Source: Mycolicibacterium parafortuitum
Lineage (GTDB): Bacteria; Actinomycetota; Actinomycetes; Mycobacteriales; Mycobacteriaceae
Assembly (NCBI RefSeq): GCF_002086815.1
Contig: NZ_MVID01000040.1
Span: forward strand, 1-37,441
DNA length: 37,441 bases
Reading direction: 5' to 3'
In this document: positions 1 to 8,590 of the stretch, piece after piece
Numbering within the stretch: position 1 is the first letter of the stretch
How the letters are laid out: the number at the start of each line of letters is the position of its first letter
Made by a program: the position numbers and the translations under genes
The notes under the pieces: generated by a model
Database searches by the model: none
The model's input: only the letters and a program-made list of their open reading frames with translations
What the model was told of the DNA's origin: nothing

Positions 1-86
1 CCGAACGCATCAGCCTCGACCACATCGAAGACGCCTTCCACAAAATGCACGCCGGTGAGGTCCTGCGCTCGGTGGTGGTGTTCTGA
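1..86 (+). CDS. mscR: C-terminal end of S-(hydroxymethyl)mycothiol dehydrogenase-like zinc alcohol dehydrogenase (partial)
   Basis: Only the last 27 codons are present; the 5' part lies before the window. They read in frame 3 and end in LRSVVVF followed by TGA at 84-86. The tail (ISLDHIEDAFHKMHAGEVLR) has the typical C-terminus of class III zinc-dependent alcohol dehydrogenases of actinobacteria. The stop overlaps the next start as ATGA, so the two genes are translationally coupled. In mycobacteria the mycothiol-dependent formaldehyde dehydrogenase/S-nitrosomycothiol reductase gene is followed by an MBL-fold gene in this arrangement (Rv2259-Rv2260), and that neighbourhood is the main reason for the name. 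The family assignment is reasonably safe. The exact substrate rests on gene order. Confidence 0.65.
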   Translation, partial: ERISLDHIEDAFHKMHAGEVLRSVVVF

Positions 87-715
87 TGAACGGCGGACCG
101 ATCCAGCGGCTGGTCACCAGCGGCACCTTCGAGCTCGACGGCGGCAGCTGGGATGTCGACAACAACATCTGGCTGGTCGGTGACGACAAGGAAGTCATCG
201 TCTTCGACGCCGCGCACACCGCGGACCCGATCATCGAGGCCGTTGGGGGCAGGCACGTGGTCGCGATCGTGTGCACGCACGGCCACAACGACCACATCAC
301 GGTCGCCCCGCAGCTGGGCCAGGCGCTCGACGCGCCGGTGCTGCTGCATCCCGCCGACGAGGTGCTGTGGCGAATGACGCACCCGGACAGCGACTTCCGG
401 TCGGTGTCGGACCACGAGACGCTGCGGGTCGCCGGCACCGAGATTCGTGCGCTGCACACCCCGGGGCACTCCCCCGGTTCGGTGTGCTGGCACGCACCGG
501 AACTCAACGCGGTGTTCAGCGGTGACACGCTGTTCCAGGGCGGGCCGGGTGCCACGGGCCGGTCGTTCTCGGATTTCCCGACCATCCTTGAGTCGATCTC
601 CGGCCGGCTGGGCAAGCTGCCCGGCGAGACGGTCGTCTACACCGGACACGGCGATTCGACGACGGTGGGCGACGAGATCGTGCACTACGACGAGTGGGTG
701 GCGCGGGGCCACTAG
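86..715 (+). CDS. MBL-fold metallo-hydrolase (Rv2260-like)
   Basis: A 209-residue single-domain metallo-beta-lactamase-fold hydrolase, probably cytosolic. The metal-binding HxHxDH motif is at residues 65-70 (HGHNDH). The further ligands are in TPGHSPGS (His128), SGDTLF (Asp147) and YTGHG (His188), so the binuclear zinc site appears complete. The length is usual for glyoxalase II-like members. The ATG overlaps the upstream stop by one base (ATGA), indicating an operon with the mycothiol dehydrogenase. A role in releasing mycothiol from the S-formyl-mycothiol product of that enzyme is an attractive inference from this pairing but cannot be shown here. Confidence 0.9.
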   Translation: MNGGPIQRLVTSGTFELDGGSWDVDNNIWLVGDDKEVIVFDAAHTADPIIEAVGGRHVVAIVCTHGHNDHITVAPQLGQALDAPVLLHPADEVLWRMTHPDSDFRSVSDHETLRVAGTEIRALHTPGHSPGSVCWHAPELNAVFSGDTLFQGGPGATGRSFSDFPTILESISGRLGKLPGETVVYTGHGDSTTVGDEIVHYDEWVARGH

Positions 716-773
716 GCCTGCGGGATCCGGCGTTCCTCGGACTCGAACTCCGGCGCGCGGCGGGCGCGGGGAC

Positions 774-779
774 TACGGT
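774..779 (+). promoter_or_regulatory. -10 box (TACGGT) of the methyltransferase gene, leaderless type
   Basis: TACGGT fits the mycobacterial -10 consensus TANNNT. It lies 7 nt before the ATG at 787, so transcription would begin at or one base before the start codon. No Shine-Dalgarno stretch is seen. Confidence 0.5.
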
Positions 780-786
780 TTGAGAG

Positions 787-1875
787 ATGATGGCTGAGTC
801 CAGCATCGTCGTGCGTCCGGAACCCGCCGGCAGCCCGTTCTACAGCGCCGCGTCGCGGCTGCAGGCTTCTGGTCTGGTGCCCGCGATCGCGGTCTTCGAG
901 CGGGCGGCCGCCGCGGTGCCGATCCCCCAGCCTCCGCAGCCGATCGTGATCGCCGACTACGGCGCCGCCGACGGGATGACCTCGCTGCTGCCGGTCGGCG
1001 CGGCGATCGCCGTGCTGCGCAAGCGAACCCGGCCCGAGCATTCCGTACTCGTCGCGCACACCGACAGGCCCGACAACGATTTCAGCGCGCTGTTCCACGT
1101 CCTGGAGAACGACCCGGACAGCTACCTGCACAAGGACAAGGCGACGTTCGTATCAGCGGTCGGCCGGTCGTTCTACCGCCAGATCATGCCGTCGAACAGC
1201 GTCCACCTCGGCTGGAGCGCGTGGGCGGTCGACTGGCTGACCCAGACGCCGTGCAGTGTCGAGGGTCGACTGCAGGTGGCATTCACCTCGGATCAGGCCA
1301 TCCGCGACGCCTATGCCAAACAGGCGGCCCGGGACTGGCACGAGTTCGTCGCCTTCCGGGGCCGCGAGCTGTGTCCGGGCGGTCGCCTGTTGGTGATGAC
1401 GCAGGCGCTCGACGAGGACGGCAACGGCGGTCTCCGGCAGATGATGACCGCGATGCTCGACGCGCTCGCCGAGATGGCCGGCGCGGGCGCGCTGACCGGC
1501 GACGAACTGGCCCGGATGTGCATCCCGACGGTGGCGCGCGCGGAGGCGGACTTCAGGGCGCCGTTCGCCCCGTCAGGGCGGTTCGAAGGCCTGGAGATCG
1601 AACATCTGGAGATCTTCGACGCCGAGGACCGATTTTGGGCCCGGTACCGAATCGACAACGACGCCAAGGCCTTCGGTGAGCGTTGGGCCGGATTCGCGCG
1701 CGGCTCGCTGTTCGCCGCGATGACGCAGGCACTCGACGGCGCGGACACCGGTCAGCGCGTCGCGGAGTTCTGCGACGCGCTGGAGAAGGGCGTGGCGGAG
1801 CGAATGGCGGCCGCCCCCGAGCAGACGCGGATCCCGCTGGCCCACGTGGTGCTGTACAAGCGGCCGAAAAACTAG
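787..1875 (+). CDS. SABATH-like SAM-dependent carboxyl methyltransferase
   Basis: A 362-residue protein resembling the SAM-dependent carboxyl methyltransferase (SABATH/Methyltransf_7) family, whose members methylate carboxyl groups of small acids. Seen in the sequence: the SAM-binding loop IADYGAADG at 55-63, the HTDRPDNDFS acidic loop at 91-100, and the family-typical run VGRSFYRQIMPSNSVHLGWS with its following Trp near 125-150. The substrate is unknown. The start could be 787 or the adjacent ATG at 790; a TANNNT box 7 nt upstream favours 787. The gene meets the leftward DapB-like gene tail to tail in a shared CTAG, each stop being TAG. Confidence 0.82.
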   Translation: MMAESSIVVRPEPAGSPFYSAASRLQASGLVPAIAVFERAAAAVPIPQPPQPIVIADYGAADGMTSLLPVGAAIAVLRKRTRPEHSVLVAHTDRPDNDFSALFHVLENDPDSYLHKDKATFVSAVGRSFYRQIMPSNSVHLGWSAWAVDWLTQTPCSVEGRLQVAFTSDQAIRDAYAKQAARDWHEFVAFRGRELCPGGRLLVMTQALDEDGNGGLRQMMTAMLDALAEMAGAGALTGDELARMCIPTVARAEADFRAPFAPSGRFEGLEIEHLEIFDAEDRFWARYRIDNDAKAFGERWAGFARGSLFAAMTQALDGADTGQRVAEFCDALEKGVAERMAAAPEQTRIPLAHVVLYKRPKN

Positions 1876-2942
1876 CGGATCGTCCCGACCCCGGGGATCA
1901 GCGGCAGATCCAGCGCGGTCACCCATCCCGGCGGCAGGTCGTTGACCGCGGGCACCGCGTTCAGGGCCCGCAGCCCGGTGGCGAGGCATCCGGCCGCGGC
2001 GGCGTCCCGGCCGGAGCCGTCGGTGAACCGGAACGCGGTCTCCTGGAAGATGCTCGGGGTGCCCTCGATGTCGACGCGGTAGACGTCGTTCTCGTTGCCG
2101 GACGGCCAGTCCGGCGCGGCGTCGTTGCCGATGCGGTTGACGTGCTCGAGTTGGATGCGTGTCTCGCCGCGGTACACGCCGTTGATGGTGAACCGGACCG
2201 CGGCGACGTTCCCGGGGGCGATGACGCCCTTGGCGGTCTTGCGCTCGTCGGGGGTCACCCACTTCTCCCAGGTGGTGGTGATCTCGTCGAGCATGATGCC
2301 CGCGGCGTGGGCGATCATCGGAACCGTTGCGCCCCAAGCGAAGACCAGGATGTCGGGGTTCTCCAACATCGGCCGGAACTCGGGTGGCTTCCCGATGCCC
2401 ATCTCACGGTCGTAGTCGCCCTCGTAGTTGGTGTAGTCCAACAACTCCGACGCGCGCACCGTGCGGACCTCTGAGCACAACCCCATCAGCGTCATCGGGA
2501 ACAGGTCGTTGGCGAAACCCGGATCGATACCGGTGGTGAAGCAGGACGACTCGCCGAGTTCGCAGGCGACCGTGATGGGTTCGATCCAGTTCGGCGGGTT
2601 CAGGTGCATCGTGGGCCAGATCCACGGGGTCATCGCGGTCGAGCACACGTCGATGCCGGCGCGCAGGAACCGGGAGATCAACTCGATGTTGGCGTCGGCG
2701 CGCGCCGCGGTCGGCCCGTAGTGGACCATCGCGTCGGGTTTGAGGTCGATCAGCGCGTCGACGTCGTCGGTCGCGGTCAGGCCGAGGTCCCGGCCGAGCC
2801 CGCAGATGTCGCCGACGTCGCGGCCGACCTTGTCGGGGTTACTGACCCCGACACCGACCAGCTCGAAGCCCGGATGCTTGACCACCTCGGCGATCACCAT
2901 CCGGCCGACGAAGCCGGTCCCCCAGATCACGACCCGTTTCAT
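1872..2942 (-). CDS. DapB-like NAD(P)-dependent oxidoreductase (dihydrodipicolinate reductase N-terminal-like), paralogue 1
   Basis: A 356-residue protein opening with a Rossmann nucleotide-binding fold: VVIWGTGFVG, glycines at 8, 10 and 13. A longer C-terminal region follows, characteristic of the amine-dehydrogenase-like/2,4-diaminopentanoate dehydrogenase group often labelled dihydrodipicolinate reductase in mycobacteria. It is too long and diverged to be the lysine-pathway DapB (about 245 residues). It starts one base after the TGA of the secreted-protein gene at 2944-3471, so the two are very likely cotranscribed leftward. Its substrate is unknown. A second family member lies at 11775-12848. 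Confidence 0.83.
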   Translation of the reverse strand: MKRVVIWGTGFVGRMVIAEVVKHPGFELVGVGVSNPDKVGRDVGDICGLGRDLGLTATDDVDALIDLKPDAMVHYGPTAARADANIELISRFLRAGIDVCSTAMTPWIWPTMHLNPPNWIEPITVACELGESSCFTTGIDPGFANDLFPMTLMGLCSEVRTVRASELLDYTNYEGDYDREMGIGKPPEFRPMLENPDILVFAWGATVPMIAHAAGIMLDEITTTWEKWVTPDERKTAKGVIAPGNVAAVRFTINGVYRGETRIQLEHVNRIGNDAAPDWPSGNENDVYRVDIEGTPSIFQETAFRFTDGSGRDAAAAGCLATGLRALNAVPAVNDLPPGWVTALDLPLIPGVGTIR

Positions 2943-2943
2943 G

Positions 2944-3471
2944 TCAGAAGCACCTGCGCAGGCCGCCGGGCTCGCAGATCAGCGGGTACTGGTCGACAGG
3001 GATCGGCAGCGGCTGCTTGAACGACAGCGTGAACGGCACCTCGATCATGCCCGGCTGAAGGCCGCACACCCCGGTGTGCAGGATGCGGCGCGTACCCGAG
3101 GTCTCGTTGAACGAGACCTCCTCGGTGGTCGGCGCGAAGCTGCCGTCGGGGCACTTCATCCCCTCGCGCTTGTTGGTCGTGAAGGTCCACAGCCCGCCGG
3201 TTTGCCGGGCGTCGCCGCCACTCAGACCGGGGGACGGCCCGACGTGCAGCGTGCAGCCAACGGGAAGGTACAGCGGCTCGCGCAGGTCACCGACGACGGG
3301 CACGCAGGTCGGGTAGATGGTCCAGACGCCGGTCTGCCCCTCGGAGACGTAGTTGTACTCGCCTTGCATCACGGGGACATCGGCCATCGCGGGAGCGGCC
3401 GCCCCGACTCCCAGCCCGACGGAGGCACCGGCCAGTACGGCGACCGCGGCAAGACCGCGCAGCATCTTCAT
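2944..3471 (-). CDS. Secreted protein of unknown function
   Basis: A predicted 175-residue exported protein. From the ATG at 3471 it reads MKMLRGLAAVAVLAGAS, a Lys/Arg n-region and a hydrophobic stretch, and has a likely signal peptidase site after APAMA. The mature part holds six cysteines (for example YPTCVPVV, VGCTLHVG, KCPDGSF, HTGVCGLQ, LICEPGG and the C-terminal RRCF), suggesting disulfide bonds outside the membrane. An in-frame GTG at 3492 would add seven residues (MAEILRG) but would bury the signal peptide's basic start, so 3471 is preferred. No known domain is recognised; such small secreted proteins are common in mycobacteria. It is the first gene of a two-gene unit with the DapB-like enzyme. 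Confidence 0.78.
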   Translation of the reverse strand: MKMLRGLAAVAVLAGASVGLGVGAAAPAMADVPVMQGEYNYVSEGQTGVWTIYPTCVPVVGDLREPLYLPVGCTLHVGPSPGLSGGDARQTGGLWTFTTNKREGMKCPDGSFAPTTEEVSFNETSGTRRILHTGVCGLQPGMIEVPFTLSFKQPLPIPVDQYPLICEPGGLRRCF

Positions 3472-3591
3472 GCCCCGCAGTATTTCAGCCACCGCTGATC
3501 AAAGTCACGGCTTTGTCCTGCCGCGGTGTTTTGCGCCTCGAGGCACCGGGTAGAGGACCGACAGCAAGTTCGAGTCCGGGGTGGTAGGCAT

Positions 3592-5145
3592 ATGACGAGG
3601 ACGGCGGTGAGGGCCGCTGTTCTCGTCATATGCGCTTTTCTGCTGACCGTGACGGGGTGTTCGACGGGTCAGCGCGTCGATCTCGGAGAGGGCACGTCGG
3701 GGGCGCTGATCGCCGCGATCGCCGGTGAACCGGATCAGCTCGACCCGCACAAGACCACGGCGTACTTCTCATTCGAGGTGCTGGAGAACGTCTTCGACAC
3801 CCTCGTCGAACCGGACGAGAACCTGCAGATGCAGCCGGCGCTGGCACAGTCCTGGGAGGTCAGCCCGGACCAGCTGACGTGGACGTTCCGGCTGCGGCCG
3901 GGCGTGACGTTCCACGACGGTTCCCCGCTGACCGCCGACGACGTCGTGTTCTCCTACCGCCGCATCATCGACGAGCAGCTCGCCAACTCCGACAAGTTCG
4001 CGTCGGTGCGTGCCGTGGAGGCGCCAGACCCGGGCACCGTCGTCGTGCGCGTCGACCGTCCGACGCCGAACATGCTGACCAACCTCGGCGGCTTCAAGGG
4101 GATGGCGATCGTGTCGCGCGCCAACGTGGAGAGCGGACAGATCGCGACCCACCCGGTGGGCACGGGTCCGTTCAGCTTTCTCGGCCAGAAGAGCGGCGAC
4201 TCGATCTCGCTGCGCGCGAACCCGGACTACTGGGGTGGGGCGCCCGGCGTGAGCGGAATGACGTTCCGCTTCATCTCCGAGCCGTCGACGGCGCTGTCGG
4301 CGCTGCAGGCCGGTGAGGTCGACTGGACGGACTCCGTGCCGCCGCAGCGCGTCGCTCAACTGCGCGACGACGAGTCGCTGGAACTCGCCGTCACACCGAG
4401 CAACGACTACTGGTATCTGGCGCTCAACCAGGCGCGCGCCCCGTGGGACGACGTGCGGGTGCGCCAGGCCATCGCGTACGCGATCGACCGCGACGCGATC
4501 GTGCAGGCCACCAGCTACGGCACCGCGGCGGTCAACGAGCTCGCGATCCCGCAGGGCAATCCGTGGTTCACGCCGTACGACAGATACCGCGAGGACGGCG
4601 AGTCAGGACTGGACACCGCGCGAACACTGTTGCGGGAGGCCGGAACCCAGCCCGGCGATCTCGACATGCTGGTCACCACCGAGTATCCCGAGACCGTCAC
4701 GGCGGCCCAGATCGTCGCCGACAACCTCGCACCGCTGGGTTTCACGGTCAACATCCGCACCGTGGACTTCGCGACCTGGCTCGACGAACAGAACTCGGGC
4801 AACTTCGACATGCTGATGATGGGCTGGCTCGGCAACATCGACCCCGACGACTTCTACTACGCCCAACACCACACCGACGGCACCAGTAATGCGCAGAAGT
4901 TCGCGAACCCCGAGGTCGACCGACTGCTCGACGCCGGTCGCGTCGAGACCGACGAGCAGGCCAGGAAGGACGAGTACGCGAAAGCGGCGACGTTGATCGC
5001 CGACGAGGTCAGCTACATCTACCTGTACAACCCGTCGGTGATCCAGGCCTGGAACCCGGCGCTGTCGGGCTACGAGGCGCGCCGCGACGGCGCGGTGCGG
5101 TTCCGAACCGCGTCGCTGAACCCCGACGGGGAGGCACAGTCGTGA
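3592..5145 (+). CDS. Peptide-type ABC transporter substrate-binding lipoprotein (SBP family 5)
   Basis: A 517-residue extracytoplasmic solute-binding lipoprotein of the dipeptide/oligopeptide/nickel family. The start at ATG 3592 gives a short basic n-region, a hydrophobic stretch and a lipobox LTVTGCS with the acylated Cys at residue 23; a longer reading from 3526 would destroy this. Family hallmarks are visible: EPDQLDPHKTT near the N-terminus, WTFRLRPGVTFHDGSPLTADDVVFS, and VRQAIAYAIDRDAIV. It is the first gene of a four-gene operon and overlaps the first permease in TGATG. The order A-B-C-fused ATPase matches mycobacterial dpp-type operons, but the ligand cannot be deduced. Confidence 0.92.
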   Translation: MTRTAVRAAVLVICAFLLTVTGCSTGQRVDLGEGTSGALIAAIAGEPDQLDPHKTTAYFSFEVLENVFDTLVEPDENLQMQPALAQSWEVSPDQLTWTFRLRPGVTFHDGSPLTADDVVFSYRRIIDEQLANSDKFASVRAVEAPDPGTVVVRVDRPTPNMLTNLGGFKGMAIVSRANVESGQIATHPVGTGPFSFLGQKSGDSISLRANPDYWGGAPGVSGMTFRFISEPSTALSALQAGEVDWTDSVPPQRVAQLRDDESLELAVTPSNDYWYLALNQARAPWDDVRVRQAIAYAIDRDAIVQATSYGTAAVNELAIPQGNPWFTPYDRYREDGESGLDTARTLLREAGTQPGDLDMLVTTEYPETVTAAQIVADNLAPLGFTVNIRTVDFATWLDEQNSGNFDMLMMGWLGNIDPDDFYYAQHHTDGTSNAQKFANPEVDRLLDAGRVETDEQARKDEYAKAATLIADEVSYIYLYNPSVIQAWNPALSGYEARRDGAVRFRTASLNPDGEAQS

Positions 5146-6092
5146 TGATCCTGCGCTTCGTCGCGCAGCGGCTGCTGTATTCGGCGGTGGTGATGTTCGG
5201 GGTGCTGGTCCTGGTGTTCGCGCTCGTGCACCTGGTGCCCGGTGATCCGGTGCGCATCGCGCTGGGCACCCGCTACACCCCGGAGGCCTACGAAGCCCTG
5301 CGCGCCGCAAGCGGTCTGGACCGTCCGCTGATCTCGCAGTTCTTCGGCTACATCGGGTCGGCGCTGACCGGCGATCTCGGGGTCAGCTTCCGCAACGGCG
5401 ACCCCGTCACCGTCACACTGCTGGAACGCCTTCCGGCCACGCTGTCGCTGGGGTTGACGGGCATCGTGATCGCGCTGGCCGTCGCGCTGCCCGCCGGGGT
5501 GTACTCGGCACTGCGCGAAGGCAGGGTCAGCGATGCGATCGTGCGGGTCACCAGCCAGTTCGGGGTGTCGATACCGGACTTCTGGATGGGCATCCTGCTG
5601 ATCGCGCTGTTCTCCACCACGCTGGGCTGGCTGCCGACCTCGGGCTACCGGCCGCTGTTCGAGGACCCGGCGGGCTGGCTGCGCCACATCATCCTGCCGG
5701 GGTTGACCGTGGGGGTCGTCGCCGCGGCGATCATGACCCGCTACGTGCGGTCGGCGGTGCTGGAGGTCGCGTCGATGGGATACGTACGCACCGCGCGCTC
5801 GAAAGGTCTCCCACCGCGCGTCGTGACGTTCCGGCACACCGTCCGCAACGCGCTCGTACCGATCCTGACCATCACCGGCATCCAGCTCGCGACCCTGCTC
5901 GGCGGCGTGATCGTCGTCGAAGTGGTGTTCGCCTGGCCGGGTTTGGGCCGATTGGTCTACAACGCGGTGGCCGCGCGTGACTACCCGCTGATCCAGGGTG
6001 CGGTGCTGCTGATCGCGGCACTGTTCCTCCTGATCAATCTGCTCGTCGACGTGCTGTACGCCGTCGTGGACCCGAGGATCCGACTGGGATGA
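5142..6092 (+). CDS. Peptide-type ABC transporter permease (DppB/OppB-like)
   Basis: A 316-residue inner-membrane permease with about six membrane segments. The N-terminal pattern FVAQRLLYSAVVMFGVLVLV followed by HLVPGDPVR is the signature of DppB/OppB proteins. The EAA loop is visible near MGYVRTARSKGLPPRVV, and the C-terminal end DVLYAVVDPRIRLG is typical of the family. The start is either GTG 5142 or the adjacent ATG 5145; the latter forms a TGATG overlap with the stop of the lipoprotein gene, indicating coupled translation. It should form a heterodimeric channel with the next gene product. Confidence 0.93.
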   Translation: MMILRFVAQRLLYSAVVMFGVLVLVFALVHLVPGDPVRIALGTRYTPEAYEALRAASGLDRPLISQFFGYIGSALTGDLGVSFRNGDPVTVTLLERLPATLSLGLTGIVIALAVALPAGVYSALREGRVSDAIVRVTSQFGVSIPDFWMGILLIALFSTTLGWLPTSGYRPLFEDPAGWLRHIILPGLTVGVVAAAIMTRYVRSAVLEVASMGYVRTARSKGLPPRVVTFRHTVRNALVPILTITGIQLATLLGGVIVVEVVFAWPGLGRLVYNAVAARDYPLIQGAVLLIAALFLLINLLVDVLYAVVDPRIRLG

Positions 6093-6970
6093 CGACCACC
6101 GAACCGGACACCCGCCTGTCGTCGTGGCGCCTCCTCGCCCGCAACCCCGTCACGCTGGTCAGCGCGCTGGCACTGGTCGCGGTCGCGGTCATCGCGGTGA
6201 CCGCGTCCTGGATCGCGCCGTACGCGGTCAACGACGTCGACGTCCCGAACGCACTTGCGGCGCCCAATGGTTCGCACTGGTTCGGCACCGACGAGCTGGG
6301 TCGTGACGTGCTGTCGCGGGTGCTGGTCGCGGTGCAGGCGTCGATGCGGATCGCGGTGGTCAGCGTCGCATTCGCCCTCGTCGTCGGAGTCACGGTCGGG
6401 GTGGTCGCGGGATATCGCGGCGGGTGGCTGGACACGGTGCTGATGCGAGTGGTCGACGTGATGTTCGCGTTCCCGGTGCTGCTGCTCGCGCTGGCGGTGG
6501 TGGCGATCCTCGGGCCGGGCGTGACGACCACCATCCTGGCGATCGGCATCGTGTACACGCCGATCTTCGCGCGCGTCGCGCGGGCCAGCACCCTCAGTGT
6601 CCGGACCGAACCGTATGTGTCGGTGTCACGGGCGATGGGCACCGGCGATCTGTACATTCTGCGGCGCCACATCCTGCCCAACATCGCCGGGCCGCTGATC
6701 GTGCAGACCTCGCTGTCGCTGGCGTTCGCGATCCTGTCCGAAGCGGCGTTGTCGTTCCTGGGGTTGGGGATTCAGCCGCCCCAGCCGTCACTGGGCCGGA
6801 TGATCTTCGATTCGCAGGGCTTCGTCACGATGGCATGGTGGATGGCGGTGTTCCCCGGTGCCGCGATCTTCGTGATCGTGTTGGCGTTCAACCTGTTCGG
6901 CGACGGGCTGCGGGACGTGCTGGATCCCAAGCAGCGCACCACGATCGAAGCGCGCAGGCGGGAATCATGA
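6089..6970 (+). CDS. Peptide-type ABC transporter permease (DppC/OppC-like)
   Basis: A 293-residue permease, partner of the DppB-like protein. It has the N-terminal membrane segment of the OppC_N type (RNPVTLVSALALVAVAVIAV), the conserved HWFGTDELGRDVLSRV motif that follows it in DppC/OppC proteins, and an EAA-type cytoplasmic loop (YVSVSRAMGTGDLYILRRHI). It ends in LFGDGLRDVLDPK, the usual end of the family. Both ends overlap neighbours in ATGA, so the operon is translationally coupled throughout. Confidence 0.93.
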   Translation: MTTTEPDTRLSSWRLLARNPVTLVSALALVAVAVIAVTASWIAPYAVNDVDVPNALAAPNGSHWFGTDELGRDVLSRVLVAVQASMRIAVVSVAFALVVGVTVGVVAGYRGGWLDTVLMRVVDVMFAFPVLLLALAVVAILGPGVTTTILAIGIVYTPIFARVARASTLSVRTEPYVSVSRAMGTGDLYILRRHILPNIAGPLIVQTSLSLAFAILSEAALSFLGLGIQPPQPSLGRMIFDSQGFVTMAWWMAVFPGAAIFVIVLAFNLFGDGLRDVLDPKQRTTIEARRRES

Positions 6971-8565
6971 CCGTTCTGGGTGTCAAGGATCTCTCGGTGC
7001 GCATCGGGTCCCGCACCATCGTCGACGGCGTCTCGTTCGACGTGGACCGCGAGAAGACCGTCGGTATCGTCGGCGAGTCAGGATCAGGCAAGACGATGAC
7101 GGTGCTGGCCGCCACCGGCCTGCTCGACGCACCCGGGGCGCGGGTCTCCGGTAGCAGCACGCTGGCCGGCGACATCGAGTTGGTCGGCGCCGCACCGAAA
7201 GTCCTGCGCAGCGTGCACGGCGCCCGGGTTGGGTTCGTCTTCCAGGATCCGGGCACCTCGCTGAACCCGCTGCTGACCCTGGAACGCCAGATCACCGAAT
7301 CCCTGCAGACACACCGCAATATGACGCGGCGTGCCGCCACCGAGCGGGCGGTCGAACTTCTCGACGCGGTGGGCCTGCCGGATCCGCAGACCCGGCTGCA
7401 CGCCTATCCGCATCAGCTGTCCGGTGGGCAGCGCCAGCGGGTGATGATCGCGATCGCGCTGGCCTGTGACCCGGAGCTGCTGATCGCCGACGAACCGACC
7501 ACGGCCCTCGACGTCACGACGCAGGCGCAGATCATCGAGCTGGTCCGGGCGCTGCAACGGGATTTCGGCACCGCGGTGGTGTGGATCAGCCATGACCTCG
7601 GGGTGATCGGTCAGGTCGCCGACGAGGTCACGGTGATACGCGACGGCGTGGCCGTGGAGCAGGCCCCGATCATGGAGGTCTTCGACCATCCCCGCGACGA
7701 CTACACCCGGGACCTGCTGGCGGCGCGCCCGGTGCTGGAGCGATCCGGTCCCCCGCCGGTGGACGGAGACGAGACGCTGCTCGATGTCGCGGGTCTGGAC
7801 GTCACGTTCACGACGTCGTCGCCGGTCGGCCGGTCGACGGTGCACGCGGTCAAGGACGTGTCGTTCCGGATTCGGCGCGGCACCACACTCGGATTGGTCG
7901 GTGAATCCGGTTCGGGCAAGTCGACGGTCGCGGCGGCGCTGACCGGACTGGTGGCCCCGGACGCCGGCACCGCGACGCTGTCCGGTGATGACGTGCTGCA
8001 TGTGAAGGGCAAGGGGGCCAGGGAGATTCGTCGGCGGATCGGGATGGTGTTCCAGGATCCGTTCTCCTCGCTGAATCCCCGTGTCCGGGTGGACACGTCG
8101 ATCGCCGAACCGCTGCTGGTGCACAAGCTGGTCGACGGCAAGGACGCCCGTCGCCGCCGTGTCGGTGAGCTGCTCGATCTGGTCGGACTGCCTGCCGAAT
8201 TCGCCCAGCGTTACCCGCACGAACTGTCCGGCGGGCAGCGTCAGCGCGTCAGTATCGCGCGGGCGCTGGCCGCCGAACCGGAACTGCTGATCCTCGACGA
8301 GGCGACCGCGTCGCTGGACGTCTCGGTGCAGGCCCGCGTGCTGGAGCTGCTGTCGCGGCTGCAGTCGGAGCTGACTCTGACGTACCTGCTGATCGGGCAC
8401 GACCTCGCGGTGATCCGTCAGCTCAGCCACGAGGTGCTGGTGATGCGGCGCGGGGAGGTCGTCGAGAATCGGCCGGCCGACGAGCTGTTCGCCTCACCCG
8501 AGCAGGAGTACACGCGTGAACTGTTGGCCGCCGTCCCGCCGGTGAGACCGCGCGCCGCAGTGTGA
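6967..8565 (+). CDS. Fused double ATP-binding protein of the peptide-type ABC transporter (DppD-DppF/OppD-OppF fusion)
   Basis: A 532-residue protein with two complete ABC ATPase domains in one chain. Walker A motifs GESGSGKT (about 36-43) and GESGSGKS (about 312-319) are each followed by an LSGGQRQRV signature (near 150 and 420) and a Walker B (LLIADEPTTALD; LLILDEATASLD). The H-loop regions read WISHDLGV and LIGHDLAV. Mycobacterial peptide transporters typically carry this fused arrangement in place of two separate ATPases. The ATG at 6967 overlaps the DppC stop in ATGA; an open frame extends further upstream only because GC-rich DNA lacks stops. This closes the operon that begins at 3592. 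Confidence 0.93.
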   Translation: MTVLGVKDLSVRIGSRTIVDGVSFDVDREKTVGIVGESGSGKTMTVLAATGLLDAPGARVSGSSTLAGDIELVGAAPKVLRSVHGARVGFVFQDPGTSLNPLLTLERQITESLQTHRNMTRRAATERAVELLDAVGLPDPQTRLHAYPHQLSGGQRQRVMIAIALACDPELLIADEPTTALDVTTQAQIIELVRALQRDFGTAVVWISHDLGVIGQVADEVTVIRDGVAVEQAPIMEVFDHPRDDYTRDLLAARPVLERSGPPPVDGDETLLDVAGLDVTFTTSSPVGRSTVHAVKDVSFRIRRGTTLGLVGESGSGKSTVAAALTGLVAPDAGTATLSGDDVLHVKGKGAREIRRRIGMVFQDPFSSLNPRVRVDTSIAEPLLVHKLVDGKDARRRRVGELLDLVGLPAEFAQRYPHELSGGQRQRVSIARALAAEPELLILDEATASLDVSVQARVLELLSRLQSELTLTYLLIGHDLAVIRQLSHEVLVMRRGEVVENRPADELFASPEQEYTRELLAAVPPVRPRAAV

Positions 8566-8590
8566 GTCCGGTCGGGGCCATGAGAAGGTC

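Noticed and set aside
10..615. 201-codon leftward frame opposite the MBL gene
   Set aside because: It is antisense to a clear metal-dependent hydrolase and has no domain or start signal; long antisense frames are expected at high GC.
3526..3591. Longer start for the binding lipoprotein
   Set aside because: A start at 3526 would put 22 residues before the signal peptide; the ATG at 3592 gives a proper lipoprotein signal.
6424..6966. N-terminal extension of the fused ATPase
   Set aside because: The frame is open but overlaps the permease gene in another frame, and its translation is Arg/Gly/Ala noise. The ATG at 6967 in the ATGA overlap begins the ABC domain.
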